This document shows positions 9,466 through 19,667 of a stretch of 64,000 nt of DNA, piece after piece (positions within the stretch are counted from its first letter, which is position 1; every line of letters begins with the position of its first letter). The notes beneath the pieces were generated by a model. That model was not told the DNA's origin and ran no database searches. It worked only from the letters and a program-made list of their open reading frames with translations. Source of the stretch: Sapientia aquatica (lineage in GTDB: Bacteria > Pseudomonadota > Gammaproteobacteria > Burkholderiales > Burkholderiaceae_D). Position numbers and translations under genes: made by a program. The stretch is taken from assembly GCF_004358105.1 (NCBI RefSeq), contig NZ_SMYL01000002.1:372001-436000 (forward strand). The letters run 5' to 3'.

Positions 9466-9912
9466 ATGAATTTTCGTAAAGGCAGCAAATTTCGTAGTGA
9501 GCCAGAAATTAACTTAATCCCGTTCATCGATGTGCTATTGGTGATCCTGATCTTTTTAATGGTGACCACGACTTATAGTCGCTTTACGGAATTGCAAATT
9601 AATTTGCCTACCGCGGACGCTTCAGCGTCGCAACAACGTCCGAATGAAATCCAAATCGGCGTGGATAGCCGCGGTAATTACAAAATCAATCAAAAGCCAG
9701 TGGCGCGCATTGACGTAGCTGATTTGGCGGAGAATTTAAAAGCGGCTGCTGGCGCGTTTGCCTCGTCTTCCAATCCCAATTCACCGGAGCCGATTGTGAT
9801 TATCAACGCTGATGGCGCAGCTAGCCACCAATCGGTGATTGATATTTTGGAAGCAGCGCGTTTGGCTGGATTATCTAAAATCACCTTCGCAGCGCAAAGT
9901 CATCCTAAATAA
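9466..9912 (+). CDS. exbD: ExbD/TolR family biopolymer transport protein
   Basis: ExbD is the second part of the ExbB proton channel complex. The 148-residue protein has a basic N-terminus, then a single membrane helix (about 18-42) that opens with NLIPFIDVLLVILIFLMV and includes the conserved membrane Asp. A periplasmic domain with the peptidoglycan-side fold follows. A CAAGGACAGC ribosome site precedes the ATG. It lies between exbB and lpxK in one transcription unit, a linkage I know from other betaproteobacteria. Confidence 0.92.
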   Translation: MNFRKGSKFRSEPEINLIPFIDVLLVILIFLMVTTTYSRFTELQINLPTADASASQQRPNEIQIGVDSRGNYKINQKPVARIDVADLAENLKAAAGAFASSSNPNSPEPIVIINADGAASHQSVIDILEAARLAGLSKITFAAQSHPK

Positions 9913-9982
9913 TGGGTTCAGTTTTACCCGCATTAGTGGTTTCTTCCCTCGTTAGCGGCATTACTTGCTTTGATTTTTCTAC

Positions 9983-11005
9983 ATGGCTGAAAACAATTTA
10001 GCGGCAGCCATCCTGCGTGCGTGGATGCACCGTGGATGGTTTGCGTGTTTAGCTTGGCCAATTTCGTTGATATTTGGCGCGCTGCTGCGCGTGCGTGGTT
10101 TGCTCTACCGATTCGGGATTCTCAAGCAAGAATCGTTGCCAGTGCCGGTCATTGTGGTGGGTAATATTTTTGTCGGTGGCACGGGTAAAACTCCGTTTAC
10201 GCTATGGTTGTTGGCGCAGTTAAAACAGGCCGGTTTTAAGCCGGGTGTGATTTCGCGGGGGTACGGCGCAGAGCGCACTGAACCAGAAATCGTTCGGCCA
10301 AATTCCTTGGCGCAGCAGGTCGGCGATGAGCCGATTCTCATCGCGCAGCAAAGTGCTTGTCCGGTGGTGGTAAGTCGCAATCGCGCCGCCGCAGGTCGCG
10401 CTTTGTTAGCCGCGTTCCCAGACGTGAACATCATTATCGCCGACGATGGCTTGCAGCATTTAGCGTTGGCGCGCGATGTAGAAATCACGCTGTTCGATTC
10501 GCGGGGAGTGGGAAATGGCTGGCTATTTCCAGCTGGCCCATTGCGTGAACCCGCTAGCAGACGGCGTGATTTGACCGTGGCAAATTTAAATCCGGGTGAG
10601 TTAATCAGCGCCGATTTACCAAGTGACACGGTGCGCATGCAATTAAATGGCAGCCGCGCTTATCAATTAATCGATCCTAAACAAGTGCGTGAATTGGCGC
10701 AATTGCATCCCACATTGCTGGTCACCGCGGCGGCGGGAATCGGAAACCCAGAGCGATTTTTTGCCATGTTGCGCCAATATGGTTTAACAATCACCGCATT
10801 GCCGCTGCCCGATCATTTTGATTACGCCATCAATCCCTTTGCCAACATAACCGCCGACATGATCCTAATAACCGAAAAGGATGCAGTAAAATGTCGTCAA
10901 TTGCACGACCTCAGCAGTGACCCGCGCCTTTGGGTGGTGGCCGCGGAAGCCCAGATAGACCCGGCTGCATTTGACCGAATACTGAAGAAATTAACGGAAA
11001 GATAA
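9983..11005 (+). CDS. lpxK: Tetraacyldisaccharide 4'-kinase
   Basis: LpxK phosphorylates the 4' position of the lipid A disaccharide, a late step of the Raetz pathway at the inner-membrane surface. The 340-residue protein has a hydrophobic N-terminal helix (about 18-40), a Walker A loop GGTGKTP at residues 64-70 within VVGNIFVGGTGKTPF, then VISRGYG and IIADDGLQHLALARD, all LpxK signatures. The Trm112-like gene begins 12 bp after its stop, and kdsB follows, so this operon combines lipid A and KDO steps. Confidence 0.96.
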   Translation: MAENNLAAAILRAWMHRGWFACLAWPISLIFGALLRVRGLLYRFGILKQESLPVPVIVVGNIFVGGTGKTPFTLWLLAQLKQAGFKPGVISRGYGAERTEPEIVRPNSLAQQVGDEPILIAQQSACPVVVSRNRAAAGRALLAAFPDVNIIIADDGLQHLALARDVEITLFDSRGVGNGWLFPAGPLREPASRRRDLTVANLNPGELISADLPSDTVRMQLNGSRAYQLIDPKQVRELAQLHPTLLVTAAAGIGNPERFFAMLRQYGLTITALPLPDHFDYAINPFANITADMILITEKDAVKCRQLHDLSSDPRLWVVAAEAQIDPAAFDRILKKLTER

Positions 11006-11017
11006 TTGGAGAACAGA

Positions 11018-11221
11018 ATGGATACTCGCCTGCTCGATATATTGGTATGCCCTTTATGCAAAGGCCCGCTGGTCTACAACAAGGCCGCACAAGAATTAAT
11101 CTGCAAAGGCGACAAACTAGCCTACCCAATTCGGGACGATATTCCGATTATGTGGGCCGATCAGGCGCGTGAATTAAACTCCGCGGACATGGCGGCTAAT
11201 ACTAACGGCCCCAGCGCCTAA
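11018..11221 (+). CDS. Trm112 family zinc-ribbon-like protein
   Basis: The 67-residue protein opens [18 protein letters not shown] and later has [10 protein letters not shown], the standard bacterial Trm112-like (YcaR) sequence between lpxK and kdsB. The eukaryotic homologue activates methyltransferases; the bacterial role is unproven. ATG 11018 is chosen because TTGGAGA lies just upstream; a TTG at 11006 would fall inside that ribosome site. The lpxK stop is 12 bp upstream and kdsB starts 11 bp downstream. Confidence 0.92.
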   Translation: MDTRLLDILVCPLCKGPLVYNKAAQELICKGDKLAYPIRDDIPIMWADQARELNSADMAANTNGPSA

Positions 11222-11232
11222 GGCGACTAACG

Positions 11233-12033
11233 ATGACAGTGCTGACCACCACCACATTCAATGGACATAATAATTTCACCGTTATTATTCCAGCCCGTTT
11301 AGCTTCGACTCGACTACCTAATAAACCCTTAGCCGATTTAGCTGGAAAACCGATGATTGTGCGCGTGGCAGAACAAGCAAAATTATCGGGCGCCGAGTTG
11401 GTTGTGGTGGCTTGTGACGACTTCAGCATTATGGAAGCCTGCCAAAAGCACGGAATCACCGCCTATCTGACCAGCCCCGATCACCAATCCGGTACCGATA
11501 GAATTGCCGAAGTCGCGGCAAAATTAGGCTTGCCGGATGACGCAGTAATCGTCAATGTGCAAGGCGACGAACCATTAATCGAGCCTGCCTTAATCACCGC
11601 CACTGCTGCACAAATTAAGCGCGGCGTGCCTATGTCCACCGCGGCGCATCCGATTACTAGCGCCGAAGAGGCCTTTAATCCCAATGTCGTCAAAGTCGTT
11701 TTGGATAAATCTGGCCGAGCGTTGTATTTCTCGCGCGCGACGATTCCGTGGAACCGAGATGGCTTCGCGGTGAGTAAAGACGTGCTGCCGCCGGATTATC
11801 AAGTTTTTAGGCATATTGGCATTTACGCTTACACGCAGGCGTTTTTACAAAAATATTCCACTTTGGAAGTTGCGCCTTTGGAGCAAAGCGAGGTGTTAGA
11901 GCAATTGCGCGTGCTGTGGAATGGCTACCCAATTGCGGTGCATGTTACGCCCGAAACGCCAATGGCTGGAGTTGATACTCCGGCTGACTTGCTGCGAGTG
12001 CAGCAATATTATCGAGATAACCAAGTCGCTTAA
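11233..12033 (+). CDS. kdsB: 3-deoxy-manno-octulosonate cytidylyltransferase (CMP-KDO synthetase)
   Basis: KdsB activates KDO with CTP to CMP-KDO for the LPS inner core. The 266-residue protein has the nucleotidyltransferase opening VIIPARLASTRLPNKPL (about 17-33), then SGTDRIAEVA, the metal site in VNVQGDEPLI (about 97-106), and PETPMAGVDTPADL near the end. The N-terminus is about ten residues longer than usual, so an internal start is possible, but no better start codon with a ribosome site is evident. It ends the exbB-to-kdsB run; adk follows after 220 bp. Confidence 0.96.
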   Translation: MTVLTTTTFNGHNNFTVIIPARLASTRLPNKPLADLAGKPMIVRVAEQAKLSGAELVVVACDDFSIMEACQKHGITAYLTSPDHQSGTDRIAEVAAKLGLPDDAVIVNVQGDEPLIEPALITATAAQIKRGVPMSTAAHPITSAEEAFNPNVVKVVLDKSGRALYFSRATIPWNRDGFAVSKDVLPPDYQVFRHIGIYAYTQAFLQKYSTLEVAPLEQSEVLEQLRVLWNGYPIAVHVTPETPMAGVDTPADLLRVQQYYRDNQVA

Positions 12034-12232
12034 AATTTAGGCAGGTCGAGCGATTTCAAAACAATAACTTTCACCCGAATTAGCCTAAGCTTGCTCGAAT
12101 AAAATATAAAGTTGCGATATTTTATGGTAAGTTTCGTGCAATGATCTGGTGCTAAAATTCAAAAAATATGTCAGATCAATGACATGACAACACAATTTAT
12201 AAAAAAATATAGACAACGTTCACCCAATTTAA

Positions 12233-12910
<678 letters not shown>

Positions 12911-12943
12911 AAAAAGGCGGACATCAGTGTCCGCCTTTTTTTT
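12911..12943 (+). terminator. Intrinsic terminator after adk
   Basis: AAAGGCGGACA pairs with TGTCCGCCTTT across a TCAG loop, followed by a T8 run. It begins right at the adk stop codon. Confidence 0.93.
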
Positions 12944-13114
12944 ATCCATTTTTGTTAAATCGAATCAGGGTTGTTGCTTATCAAAGGAGGTCGTTTTTTG
13001 TAGTGGTGTAATGAAGTATCGATGTTTTTGCAGATTCAGAACAGCTTTATAAATTGCGTTTGTTAGTTGGTTGGGAAATCGTCGTTTTTTCTATAATAAA
13101 AAAGGAGATTTACA

Positions 13115-15346
13115 ATGGTGACAGGCTTGTGGTTTGTAGTTGGGTGTGGATTGATAGCAGTGCTGTATGGCTTAATCTCACGTGCTTGGATTTTAAAACA
13201 AGATGCTGGCAATGCACGAATGCAAGAAATTGCCGCAGCGATTCAACAAGGAGCAGCGGCTTATCTAGCCCGCCAATATCGCACTATTGCGATCGTCGGA
13301 GCGATTTTATTTATCGTCATTGCTGTGTTACCTGGATTAGGAATGCCAACTGCGGTTGGCTTTTTAATTGGCGCTGTGTTGTCGGGCGCCTGTGGATTCA
13401 TTGGGATGAACGTCTCGGTGCGCGCCAATGTGCGAACTGCTCAGGCAGCGACCAATGGCATTAATCCCGCGTTGGATGTGGCGTTTAAAGGCGGCGCAAT
13501 TACCGGGATGTTAGTGGTTGGTTTGGGTTTGTTGGGTGTGAGTTTGTTCTACTGGTTCTTGTCCACCCAAGGGCATGACGGCGCAACACTGACCCAGCAC
13601 GATATGCTCAAGCCGATGATTGGTTTAGCCTTTGGCGCTTCGTTGATCTCTATTTTCGCTCGTTTGGGTGGCGGCATTTTTACCAAAGGCGCTGACGTTG
13701 GTGCGGATTTGGTTGGTAAAGTCGAAGCTGGAATTCCCGAAGACGATCCCCGTAACCCTGCCGTGATCGCCGATAACGTCGGTGACAACGTTGGTGATTG
13801 CGCTGGTATGGCGGCTGACTTGTTTGAAACTTATGTAGTCACGTTAATCGCCACCATGTTGCTCGGCTCCTTATTGATGCCAGACATGGGCGCGCAAGCC
13901 GCTTTGTATCCATTATTATTGGGCGGTGTGTCTATCTTGGCCTCGATTGTTGGCTGCTCGTTTGTCAAAGCTAAGCCCGGTAAAAAAATTATGTCAGCCT
14001 TATACACTGGTTTATGGTGGGCGGCAGGTTTATCGCTGATCGGTTTTGCGGCGGTGACTAAATATGTGGTGCCTGAAGCGCAATTTGTGCCGATGCTAGG
14101 CTCCACCGTGGTTGGTATCGTGTTGACTGGTTTGATGGTCTACATCACTGAGTACTACACCGGTACCGATTTCCATCCAGTGCGCCATATTGCTGAAGCG
14201 TCCACAACCGGTCACGGCACGAACATTATTGCGGGCCTGGGCGTGTCGATGAAATCAACCGCCTATCCGGTGTTGGCTGTTTGCGTGGCGATTTTGGTGT
14301 CCTACCATTTAGCCGGTTTGTACGGGATTGCGATTGCCGCCACGTCGATGTTGTCGATGGCCGGTATTGTGGTCGCCTTAGATGCGTATGGGCCAATTAC
14401 TGATAATGCTGGCGGTATCGCCGAAATGTCGGAAATGCCAGAATCCGTGCGGGCTGTGACAGATCCCTTGGATGCGGTTGGTAATACGACTAAAGCGGTA
14501 ACCAAAGGCTACGCGATTGGCTCAGCCGGTTTGGCATCTTTGGTGCTGTTTGCCGATTACACCCACGCGCTGGAATCCGTTGGTAAAAGCGTGACCTTTG
14601 ATTTATCCAATCCCAATGTGATCGTTGGCTTATTTATCGGTGGCTTGATTCCTTATCTGTTCGGCGCATTAGCGATGGAAGCAGTTGGTCGCGCCGCCGG
14701 TGCCGTGGTGGTAGAAGTGCGGCGTCAATTTAAAGAAATCAAAGGCATCATGGATGGTTCTGGTAAGCCAGAATACGACAAAGCGGTCGATATGCTGACC
14801 AGCTCTGCGATTAAAGAAATGATCCTGCCATCGTTATTGCCAGTGGTTGTGCCGGTCATCGTCGGTTTGTTGCTCGGACCGGCAGCATTGGGCGGCTTGT
14901 TAATGGGAACAATCGTGACAGGTTTATTCGTTGCGATCTCGATGACGACTGGTGGCGGTGCGTGGGATAACGCCAAAAAGTATATTGAAGATGGTCACTT
15001 TGGAGGTAAAGGTTCTGAAGCGCATAAAGCAGCGGTGACCGGTGATACGGTCGGTGATCCGTATAAAGATACGGCGGGTCCAGCGATTAATCCGCTCATC
15101 AAAATCATCAATATCGTTGCTCTGCTGTTAGTGCCTTTGTTGCCGATGGAAGCGAGCGTTCCGGCGCATGTGCAGTTCGTGCCGGCGGCGAGCCATGCGA
15201 CCGAAGTCAATGCATCGGAAAGTGCGGCTCCGGTTGCGGCAAGCGCTGCGGCTGCACCAAGCACAGCTTCTGGCGCAGTTGTAGAGCCAGCGCCGTCAGA
15301 TAAAGCGCCCGTAGCCGAGCCAGCTAAGGAAGGCGCGGCAAAATAG
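13115..15346 (+). CDS. hppA: Membrane-bound proton-translocating pyrophosphatase (K+-independent type)
   Basis: HppA hydrolyses pyrophosphate and pumps protons across the inner membrane. The 743-residue protein has about 15-16 membrane segments. The catalytic loop contains [20 protein letters not shown] and [14 protein letters not shown] (about 190-235); a second acidic cluster is in [18 protein letters not shown] (about 645-662). Lys in [17 protein letters not shown] sits where K+-dependent enzymes have Ala, so this is the K+-independent class. After the last helix comes an unusual Ala/Pro/Ser-rich tail of about 60 residues. AAAGGAG precedes ATG 13115. Confidence 0.96.
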   Translation: MVTGLWFVVGCGLIAVLYGLISRAWILKQDAGNARMQEIAAAIQQGAAAYLARQYRTIAIVGAILFIVIAVLPGLGMPTAVGFLIGAVLSGACGFIGMNVSVRANVRTAQAATNGINPALDVAFKGGAITGMLVVGLGLLGVSLFYWFLSTQGHDGATLTQHDMLKPMIGLAFGASLISIFARLGGGIFTKGADVGADLVGKVEAGIPEDDPRNPAVIADNVGDNVGDCAGMAADLFETYVVTLIATMLLGSLLMPDMGAQAALYPLLLGGVSILASIVGCSFVKAKPGKKIMSALYTGLWWAAGLSLIGFAAVTKYVVPEAQFVPMLGSTVVGIVLTGLMVYITEYYTGTDFHPVRHIAEASTTGHGTNIIAGLGVSMKSTAYPVLAVCVAILVSYHLAGLYGIAIAATSMLSMAGIVVALDAYGPITDNAGGIAEMSEMPESVRAVTDPLDAVGNTTKAVTKGYAIGSAGLASLVLFADYTHALESVGKSVTFDLSNPNVIVGLFIGGLIPYLFGALAMEAVGRAAGAVVVEVRRQFKEIKGIMDGSGKPEYDKAVDMLTSSAIKEMILPSLLPVVVPVIVGLLLGPAALGGLLMGTIVTGLFVAISMTTGGGAWDNAKKYIEDGHFGGKGSEAHKAAVTGDTVGDPYKDTAGPAINPLIKIINIVALLLVPLLPMEASVPAHVQFVPAASHATEVNASESAAPVAASAAAAPSTASGAVVEPAPSDKAPVAEPAKEGAAK

Positions 15347-15372
15347 CGATAGTCACCTCTGACGTAGCACAC

Positions 15373-15400
15373 AAAAAAACCAGCCGCGGCTGGTTTTTTT
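15373..15400. terminator. Bidirectional terminator between hppA and the MscS-type gene
   Basis: A7 + CCAGCCG/CGGCTGG + T7 forms a compact palindrome that serves both convergent genes. Confidence 0.92.
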
Positions 15401-15402
15401 GT

Positions 15403-16275
15403 TTAGGTGCTGGATTTATTGTTGACCGATCGCACGCTACTTGTTTGCGGCATTTTTCGTAAGAACTCGCGCAAGATGCGTTGCTCGATCTGGGCAGATT
15501 TTCCGAAAGGACAGGGCATCTGTAACAGCAGGCTAACATGGTCAACATCATTGAGTAGCAGTCGCACATGCGCATGTTGTAGCGGAGCTTCTAAGGCATA
15601 AATATGCGTCACTTTATGGGCATTGCGCGCCAATTTATCGGCATATTCGCTAATAATTTGATTGCCCGATTCAAGCAATATTTGCTCGGCCAATTCCCAA
15701 TTGTCATCGCGTTGCAATTGAATATGAACGGTTTGCGTCACAAAATTACCCAAGCGGCTTTCATTGAATACCGGCTGGCTAAAGAACATCGAGTTTGGAA
15801 TCGTAATAGCACGCCCCACGTTGCCTTTCTCGACGCAGGCTTGATTTGACTCCACCAAGCTAGTTGAAAATAAATTCATATCAATGATTTGTCCCTTAAT
15901 CCCATCAATTTCAATCCAATCACCGATGCGACACAAATCGTTGGTGGTGCGATACACCGAGCCAAGAACGCATAGCAACATCTCACGAGTAGCCAAAACA
16001 AACGCCGCCGCGACCGCCACCAAGGACACCGCGAAACTCTCGATTTCGTGGCCCCAAATCATGGTGATACCGAGCGCAAAAATCAACAGCGCCACATTAC
16101 GCACGCTACCCAACCAACGGCGCTTGGTTTCTGGCTCCAAGGAATTACGTTGCAAAATCGCTTTTCGCACCATGGTGCGCAATAGGATTAGCGTGAAAAC
16201 AAACAGCAAAGTGATAATGATGTCACGCAATAAGGCGCGATCAATTTCGCTTAAAAAACGATGAATTTCTGACAT
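15403..16275 (-). CDS. MscS-type mechanosensitive ion channel family protein
   Basis: The 290-residue inner-membrane protein has hydrophobic segments at about 17-36 and 60-95. The last leads into the pore-lining helix and MscS beta domain: VRIGDWIEI-like sequence is present as CRIGDWIEIDGIKGQIIDMN near residue 137, with ITIPNSMFFSQPVFNES near 178. Such channels open on membrane tension to release solutes in osmotic downshock. The N-terminus is short, as in small MscS homologues. The gene stands alone, with its own terminator. The family is secure, its gating role in this organism is not. Confidence 0.85.
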   Translation of the reverse strand: MSEIHRFLSEIDRALLRDIIITLLFVFTLILLRTMVRKAILQRNSLEPETKRRWLGSVRNVALLIFALGITMIWGHEIESFAVSLVAVAAAFVLATREMLLCVLGSVYRTTNDLCRIGDWIEIDGIKGQIIDMNLFSTSLVESNQACVEKGNVGRAITIPNSMFFSQPVFNESRLGNFVTQTVHIQLQRDDNWELAEQILLESGNQIISEYADKLARNAHKVTHIYALEAPLQHAHVRLLLNDVDHVSLLLQMPCPFGKSAQIEQRILREFLRKMPQTSSVRSVNNKSST

Positions 16276-16533
16276 ACGACTTCCCTTTTGATAAAACCCA
16301 TGCCATTTCCTAATTAGGCGTTTTAAACAATGAAGTTAAAAATGGCGGCAACAATGCTTGCTATTATAGTAAATAGTTGTTCCAAAACGATGACGGCCCG
16401 CTGTGTTTTTGTGAAGGAGTGTTACCGCAAAACGAATCAATTAGTGCCTTTTCGTTAGCAACTTAAGCATGTAGAATGGCGCTCTCCGAAGTAAGCGCTG
16501 AAATGAACCAGATTTGGCCTTGCTTTGTCGTGT
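16276..16533. other. Region between the MscS-type gene and tRNA-Arg
   Basis: This 258-bp stretch holds no gene. TAGAAT at 16472-16477, followed by GGCGC, resembles a stable-RNA promoter -10 box with a GC-rich discriminator. It could drive the tRNA, but its -35 partner is poor. Confidence 0.35.
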
Positions 16534-16608
16534 GTGACCATAGATCAACGGATAGATCAAGTTCCTCCTAAGAATTAGATACAGGTTCGATTCCTGTTGG
16601 TCACACCA
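16534..16608 (+). tRNA. tRNA-Arg (anticodon CCT)
   Basis: The cloverleaf folds cleanly. The acceptor stem is GTGACCA (16534-16540) with TGGTCAC (16598-16604), the D stem is GATC/GATC (16543-16546, 16555-16558), and the anticodon stem is AGTTC/GAATT with one G-T pair. The 7-nt loop CTCCTAA places CCT at 16567-16569. The T arm is ACAGG-TTCGATT-CCTGT. The discriminator A is followed by an encoded CCA (16606-16608). The variable loop has only 4 nt. Anticodon CCT reads AGG. The gene stands alone, upstream of uup. Confidence 0.92.
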
Positions 16609-16785
16609 ATCCTCCCATCGCTTAAGTCACATGTTAATGCGCCACCAAAGCCTTATTAAAATCTTAATTCGGCAGGTAATTTCCGCGATAAATACCGAAT
16701 TGAAGCAATCGACGAGCTAACTTATCGGTACAATGCTGCCTTTATACTTGGATGGGGCGTGCCTTTTGGGCCGTCAATGAATGTT

Positions 16786-18690
16786 ATGGCAGTTATTTCT
16801 CTCTCAAACGCGCAACTCGCTTTTGGTCACGTCGCACTTCTCGATCACACAGAATTCTCTATTGAAACCGGCGAACGCGTCGGTTTGATTGGCCGCAACG
16901 GCACCGGTAAGTCTTCCTTATTGAAGGTGATCGCTGGCACATCCAAATTGGATGATGGCTTATTGGTGATGCAGCAAAATTTGCGCATCGCCTATGTCGA
17001 GCAAGAGCCGCTATTTGACCCGACCCAGAATGTATATGATGCGGTTGCTGCCGGCTTGGGCGAGTTGCCCGCTTTGCTCAAAGAATACGAAGACATCAGC
17101 GGCCAATTTGGTGGCGATAATGACGACGCGCTGATGGAGCGTATGCACGACATTCAATTGAAGCTCGATGCGGCCGACGCGTGGGGTTTATCGAGCAAAG
17201 TCGAGGCGACACTTGATCGCCTAAATTTGCAAAAAGATGCCTTGATCGGCAGCCTGTCAGGCGGTATGAAAAAGCGCGTGGCATTAGCCGTCGCCTTAGT
17301 CAGCGCACCGGACGTTTTACTGCTCGATGAGCCAACTAACCATTTGGATTATTCCTCGATTTTGTGGTTAGAAGGATTGCTGCGCGACTTTAAAGGTAGC
17401 GTCCTGCTGATTACCCATGATCGTAGTTTCTTGGACAATGTGTGCACCCGTATTATTGAGTTGGATCGCGGTCGTATTTTATCTTTCCCAGGTAACTTCA
17501 CCACTTACCAAACACGTAAAGCCGAATTGCTAGAAAACGAATTGGTTGAGAATGCCAAGTTTGATAAATTTCTAGCGCAGGAAGAAGTTTGGATACGCAA
17601 AGGCGTGCAAGCGCGTCGTACCCGCGATGAAGGCCGTGTGCGCCGCTTGGAAGATTTGCGGCGCCAACGCACGGCGCGTCGTGATCAACAAGGCCAAGTG
17701 AAATTGGATGTGTCTGCGGGCGAGCGTTCTGGCAAGATCGTGGCTGAGTTAGAAAATGTCTGCAAGAGCTACGGCAGCAAAGTCATCGTGGATAACTTTA
17801 GCGCTACGATTTTGCGCGGCGATAAAGTTGGTTTGATCGGCGCAAACGGCGCGGGTAAAACGACGTTGCTAAAAATGATTTTGGGCGAAGAACAAGCCGA
17901 TTCTGGCACGATCAAACAAGGCAGCAAATTACAAGTCGCGTACTTTGACCAAATGCGCGCGCAGCTCAATGAAGATGCTAGCTTGGCTGAGACGATTGCA
18001 CCGGGTTCGGATTGGGTGGAAATCAATGGCCAGAAAAAGCATGTCATGACCTATCTCAACGATTTCCTATTCGCTGCTGAACGCGCTAGATCGCCAGTCA
18101 AATCACTCTCCGGTGGTGAGCGAAATCGCTTGCTGTTGGCGCGTTTATTTGCTAAGCCAGCCAACGCCTTGGTGCTCGATGAACCGACCAACGATCTCGA
18201 TATCGACACCTTGGAATTACTGGAAGAATTATTAGAAAACTATACCGGCACGGTATTTTTAGTCAGCCATGATCGCGCCTTCTTAGATAACGTGGTCACC
18301 CAGGTGATTGTGTCCGAAGGCCAAGGTCAGTGGAATGAATATATCGGCGGGTTTAGCGATTGGGAACGGTACGCCAACAGCGTAAAAGAAAGCGCGAAAT
18401 CGGCATCAAAGACAGCGGCTAAAGTGGCGGTGAAGCTAGAAGTTAAAAGCGAACCCAAAGCCAAAAAGCTGAGCTACAAAGAGCAGCGCGAGTTGGAAGA
18501 ATTACCCAAGCTAATCGCTAAATTAGAAGCCGAACAACAAACTATTACTGAGCGTCTGCAAGACAATAATCTGTACAAAACGCAACCAGAAGAAGTCAAT
18601 AAGCTCAATCTGCGTTACGCCGAAATCGATGATTTATTGTTGACCAGCTTAGAACAATGGGAAGCGATTGAAGCGCGCAGCAAAGAGTAG
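16786..18690 (+). CDS. uup: ABC-F family ATP-binding protein Uup
   Basis: Uup is a soluble ABC-F ATPase that acts on ribosomes and affects precise excision and replication-related processes. Two ATPase domains are seen: Walker A GRNGTGKS near residue 36 with signature LSGGMKKR and DEPTNHLD, then GANGAGKT near 340 with LSGGERNR and DEPTNDLD. A charged linker joins them, and the C-terminal 80 residues form a coiled coil (KLSYKEQRELEELPKLIAKL), the Uup hallmark. I chose ATG 16786 (MAVISLSNAQL) by family N-termini; ATG 16777 and GTG 16759 are in frame, and none has a strong ribosome site. Confidence 0.92.
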   Translation: MAVISLSNAQLAFGHVALLDHTEFSIETGERVGLIGRNGTGKSSLLKVIAGTSKLDDGLLVMQQNLRIAYVEQEPLFDPTQNVYDAVAAGLGELPALLKEYEDISGQFGGDNDDALMERMHDIQLKLDAADAWGLSSKVEATLDRLNLQKDALIGSLSGGMKKRVALAVALVSAPDVLLLDEPTNHLDYSSILWLEGLLRDFKGSVLLITHDRSFLDNVCTRIIELDRGRILSFPGNFTTYQTRKAELLENELVENAKFDKFLAQEEVWIRKGVQARRTRDEGRVRRLEDLRRQRTARRDQQGQVKLDVSAGERSGKIVAELENVCKSYGSKVIVDNFSATILRGDKVGLIGANGAGKTTLLKMILGEEQADSGTIKQGSKLQVAYFDQMRAQLNEDASLAETIAPGSDWVEINGQKKHVMTYLNDFLFAAERARSPVKSLSGGERNRLLLARLFAKPANALVLDEPTNDLDIDTLELLEELLENYTGTVFLVSHDRAFLDNVVTQVIVSEGQGQWNEYIGGFSDWERYANSVKESAKSASKTAAKVAVKLEVKSEPKAKKLSYKEQRELEELPKLIAKLEAEQQTITERLQDNNLYKTQPEEVNKLNLRYAEIDDLLLTSLEQWEAIEARSKE

Positions 18691-18699
18691 GGCGCGCTA

Positions 18700-19458
18700 T
18701 TAAAAGGCGGGAACTCCAGCGTCTTGAAATTCCTGATCGGGAAAATACTTTTTGAAAATCGCCTTCAGAGTTCCGTCTTTTTTTATGGACTCCAAAGCGT
18801 TGTTCCAACTGCTGACCACTTTTGGGTTGGTGTCTTTTGAGGCGGCGATATAGACCGGCGATTTGAGGAAAACATAGAGCAGCTTGACGTCTTGCATGCT
18901 GTAACCGGTGCGTTTGGTTTCATCCTTAATTCCAAAAGCCGAGCTAGCAATTACGGCGGTTCGTCCTGCCATCAATTTTTTAAAGTTCGATAAATTATTG
19001 TCGGCTCGATCTAAGTTGGTGAAGCCTTCCTTGGTCAAAAACTGATCGCGGATATCATTTCGGTAGACGCCAATCGACGCCACTTTTTTGGCATCATCCA
19101 GATTGTTTATCGTAATGGTTGAATCGGCTTTTGCGTAAAAGCCGTAAGAGCTTTCAGAAATCGGGCCTATCCATTGGTAGCGATTATTGCGTTCTTTGGT
19201 GCGCGCCAATGAAAACAGAATGGTATTGGCTTGAGTATCCAGATACTTTATTCCGCGTGTGAGCGGGACTAATTCGATTCGATCGGTGTTGCCAACGCGT
19301 TTTTGAAGCTCCGACAAAATATCAAAATCTAAGCCGGCAAACTTGCCATCCACGTTTTTGGTTTGCGCGTTATCTTCGGTGTAAATACTAAGCGACTGCG
19401 CCATACAGGTCGATGCGAACATCAGACAGAGTGCGGCGACAAATAATAACTTTTTCAT
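18700..19458 (-). CDS. Periplasmic solute-binding protein, family 3 type
   Basis: The 252-residue protein has a signal peptide (MKKLLFVAALCLMFASTCMA, cut near residue 21). The mature part reads as a small bilobed binding protein of the amino-acid-binding (SBP_bac_3) type: LSIYTEDNAQT, FAGLDFDILSELQKRVGNT, and WNNALESIKKDGTLKAIFKKYF at the end. The ligand is unknown; many solitary members bind amino acids or act as sensors. No permease or ATPase gene is adjacent. The next gene upstream on the same strand is a Cache-type chemoreceptor, 209 bp away. Confidence 0.85.
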   Translation of the reverse strand: MKKLLFVAALCLMFASTCMAQSLSIYTEDNAQTKNVDGKFAGLDFDILSELQKRVGNTDRIELVPLTRGIKYLDTQANTILFSLARTKERNNRYQWIGPISESSYGFYAKADSTITINNLDDAKKVASIGVYRNDIRDQFLTKEGFTNLDRADNNLSNFKKLMAGRTAVIASSAFGIKDETKRTGYSMQDVKLLYVFLKSPVYIAASKDTNPKVVSSWNNALESIKKDGTLKAIFKKYFPDQEFQDAGVPAF

Positions 19459-19667
19459 AGGGCGTGCCGTTGTGCTGGGCTGTACTAAAATGCCTCAGGA
19501 AGGGCGGCATGGTTTGTTTTACCAGCCGCTATTCTATCTTATGTAGAAAAGTAGTAACGAGCTGCTTGATCTAACGCTTTTCATTTTTAGTCATCTCAAA
19601 ACTAGGTTCGAACCCGGATGGCCGAGTTTGGTTGAGGATTGACGATCAATCGCGCGCAGCTCGCTGA

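Noticed and set aside
13092-13097. TATAAT just before hppA as a promoter -10 box
   Set aside because: Transcription would begin inside the ribosome site (about 13104), and no -35 box lies at a usable distance.
13054-13464. 136-codon frame overlapping the start of hppA
   Set aside because: It runs in another frame across the clear hppA N-terminus and matches no protein; hppA has the ribosome site.
16534-16608. Genomic island insertion at tRNA-Arg
   Set aside because: No integrase, direct repeat of the tRNA 3' end or foreign gene block lies on either side.
19600-19660. tRNA-like sequence: a GGTTCGAACCC T-arm motif followed by TGGCCGAG and a small stem loop
   Set aside because: The parts are in the wrong order for one tRNA, the possible anticodon loop lacks the T before the anticodon, and no acceptor stem or CCA end can be formed.
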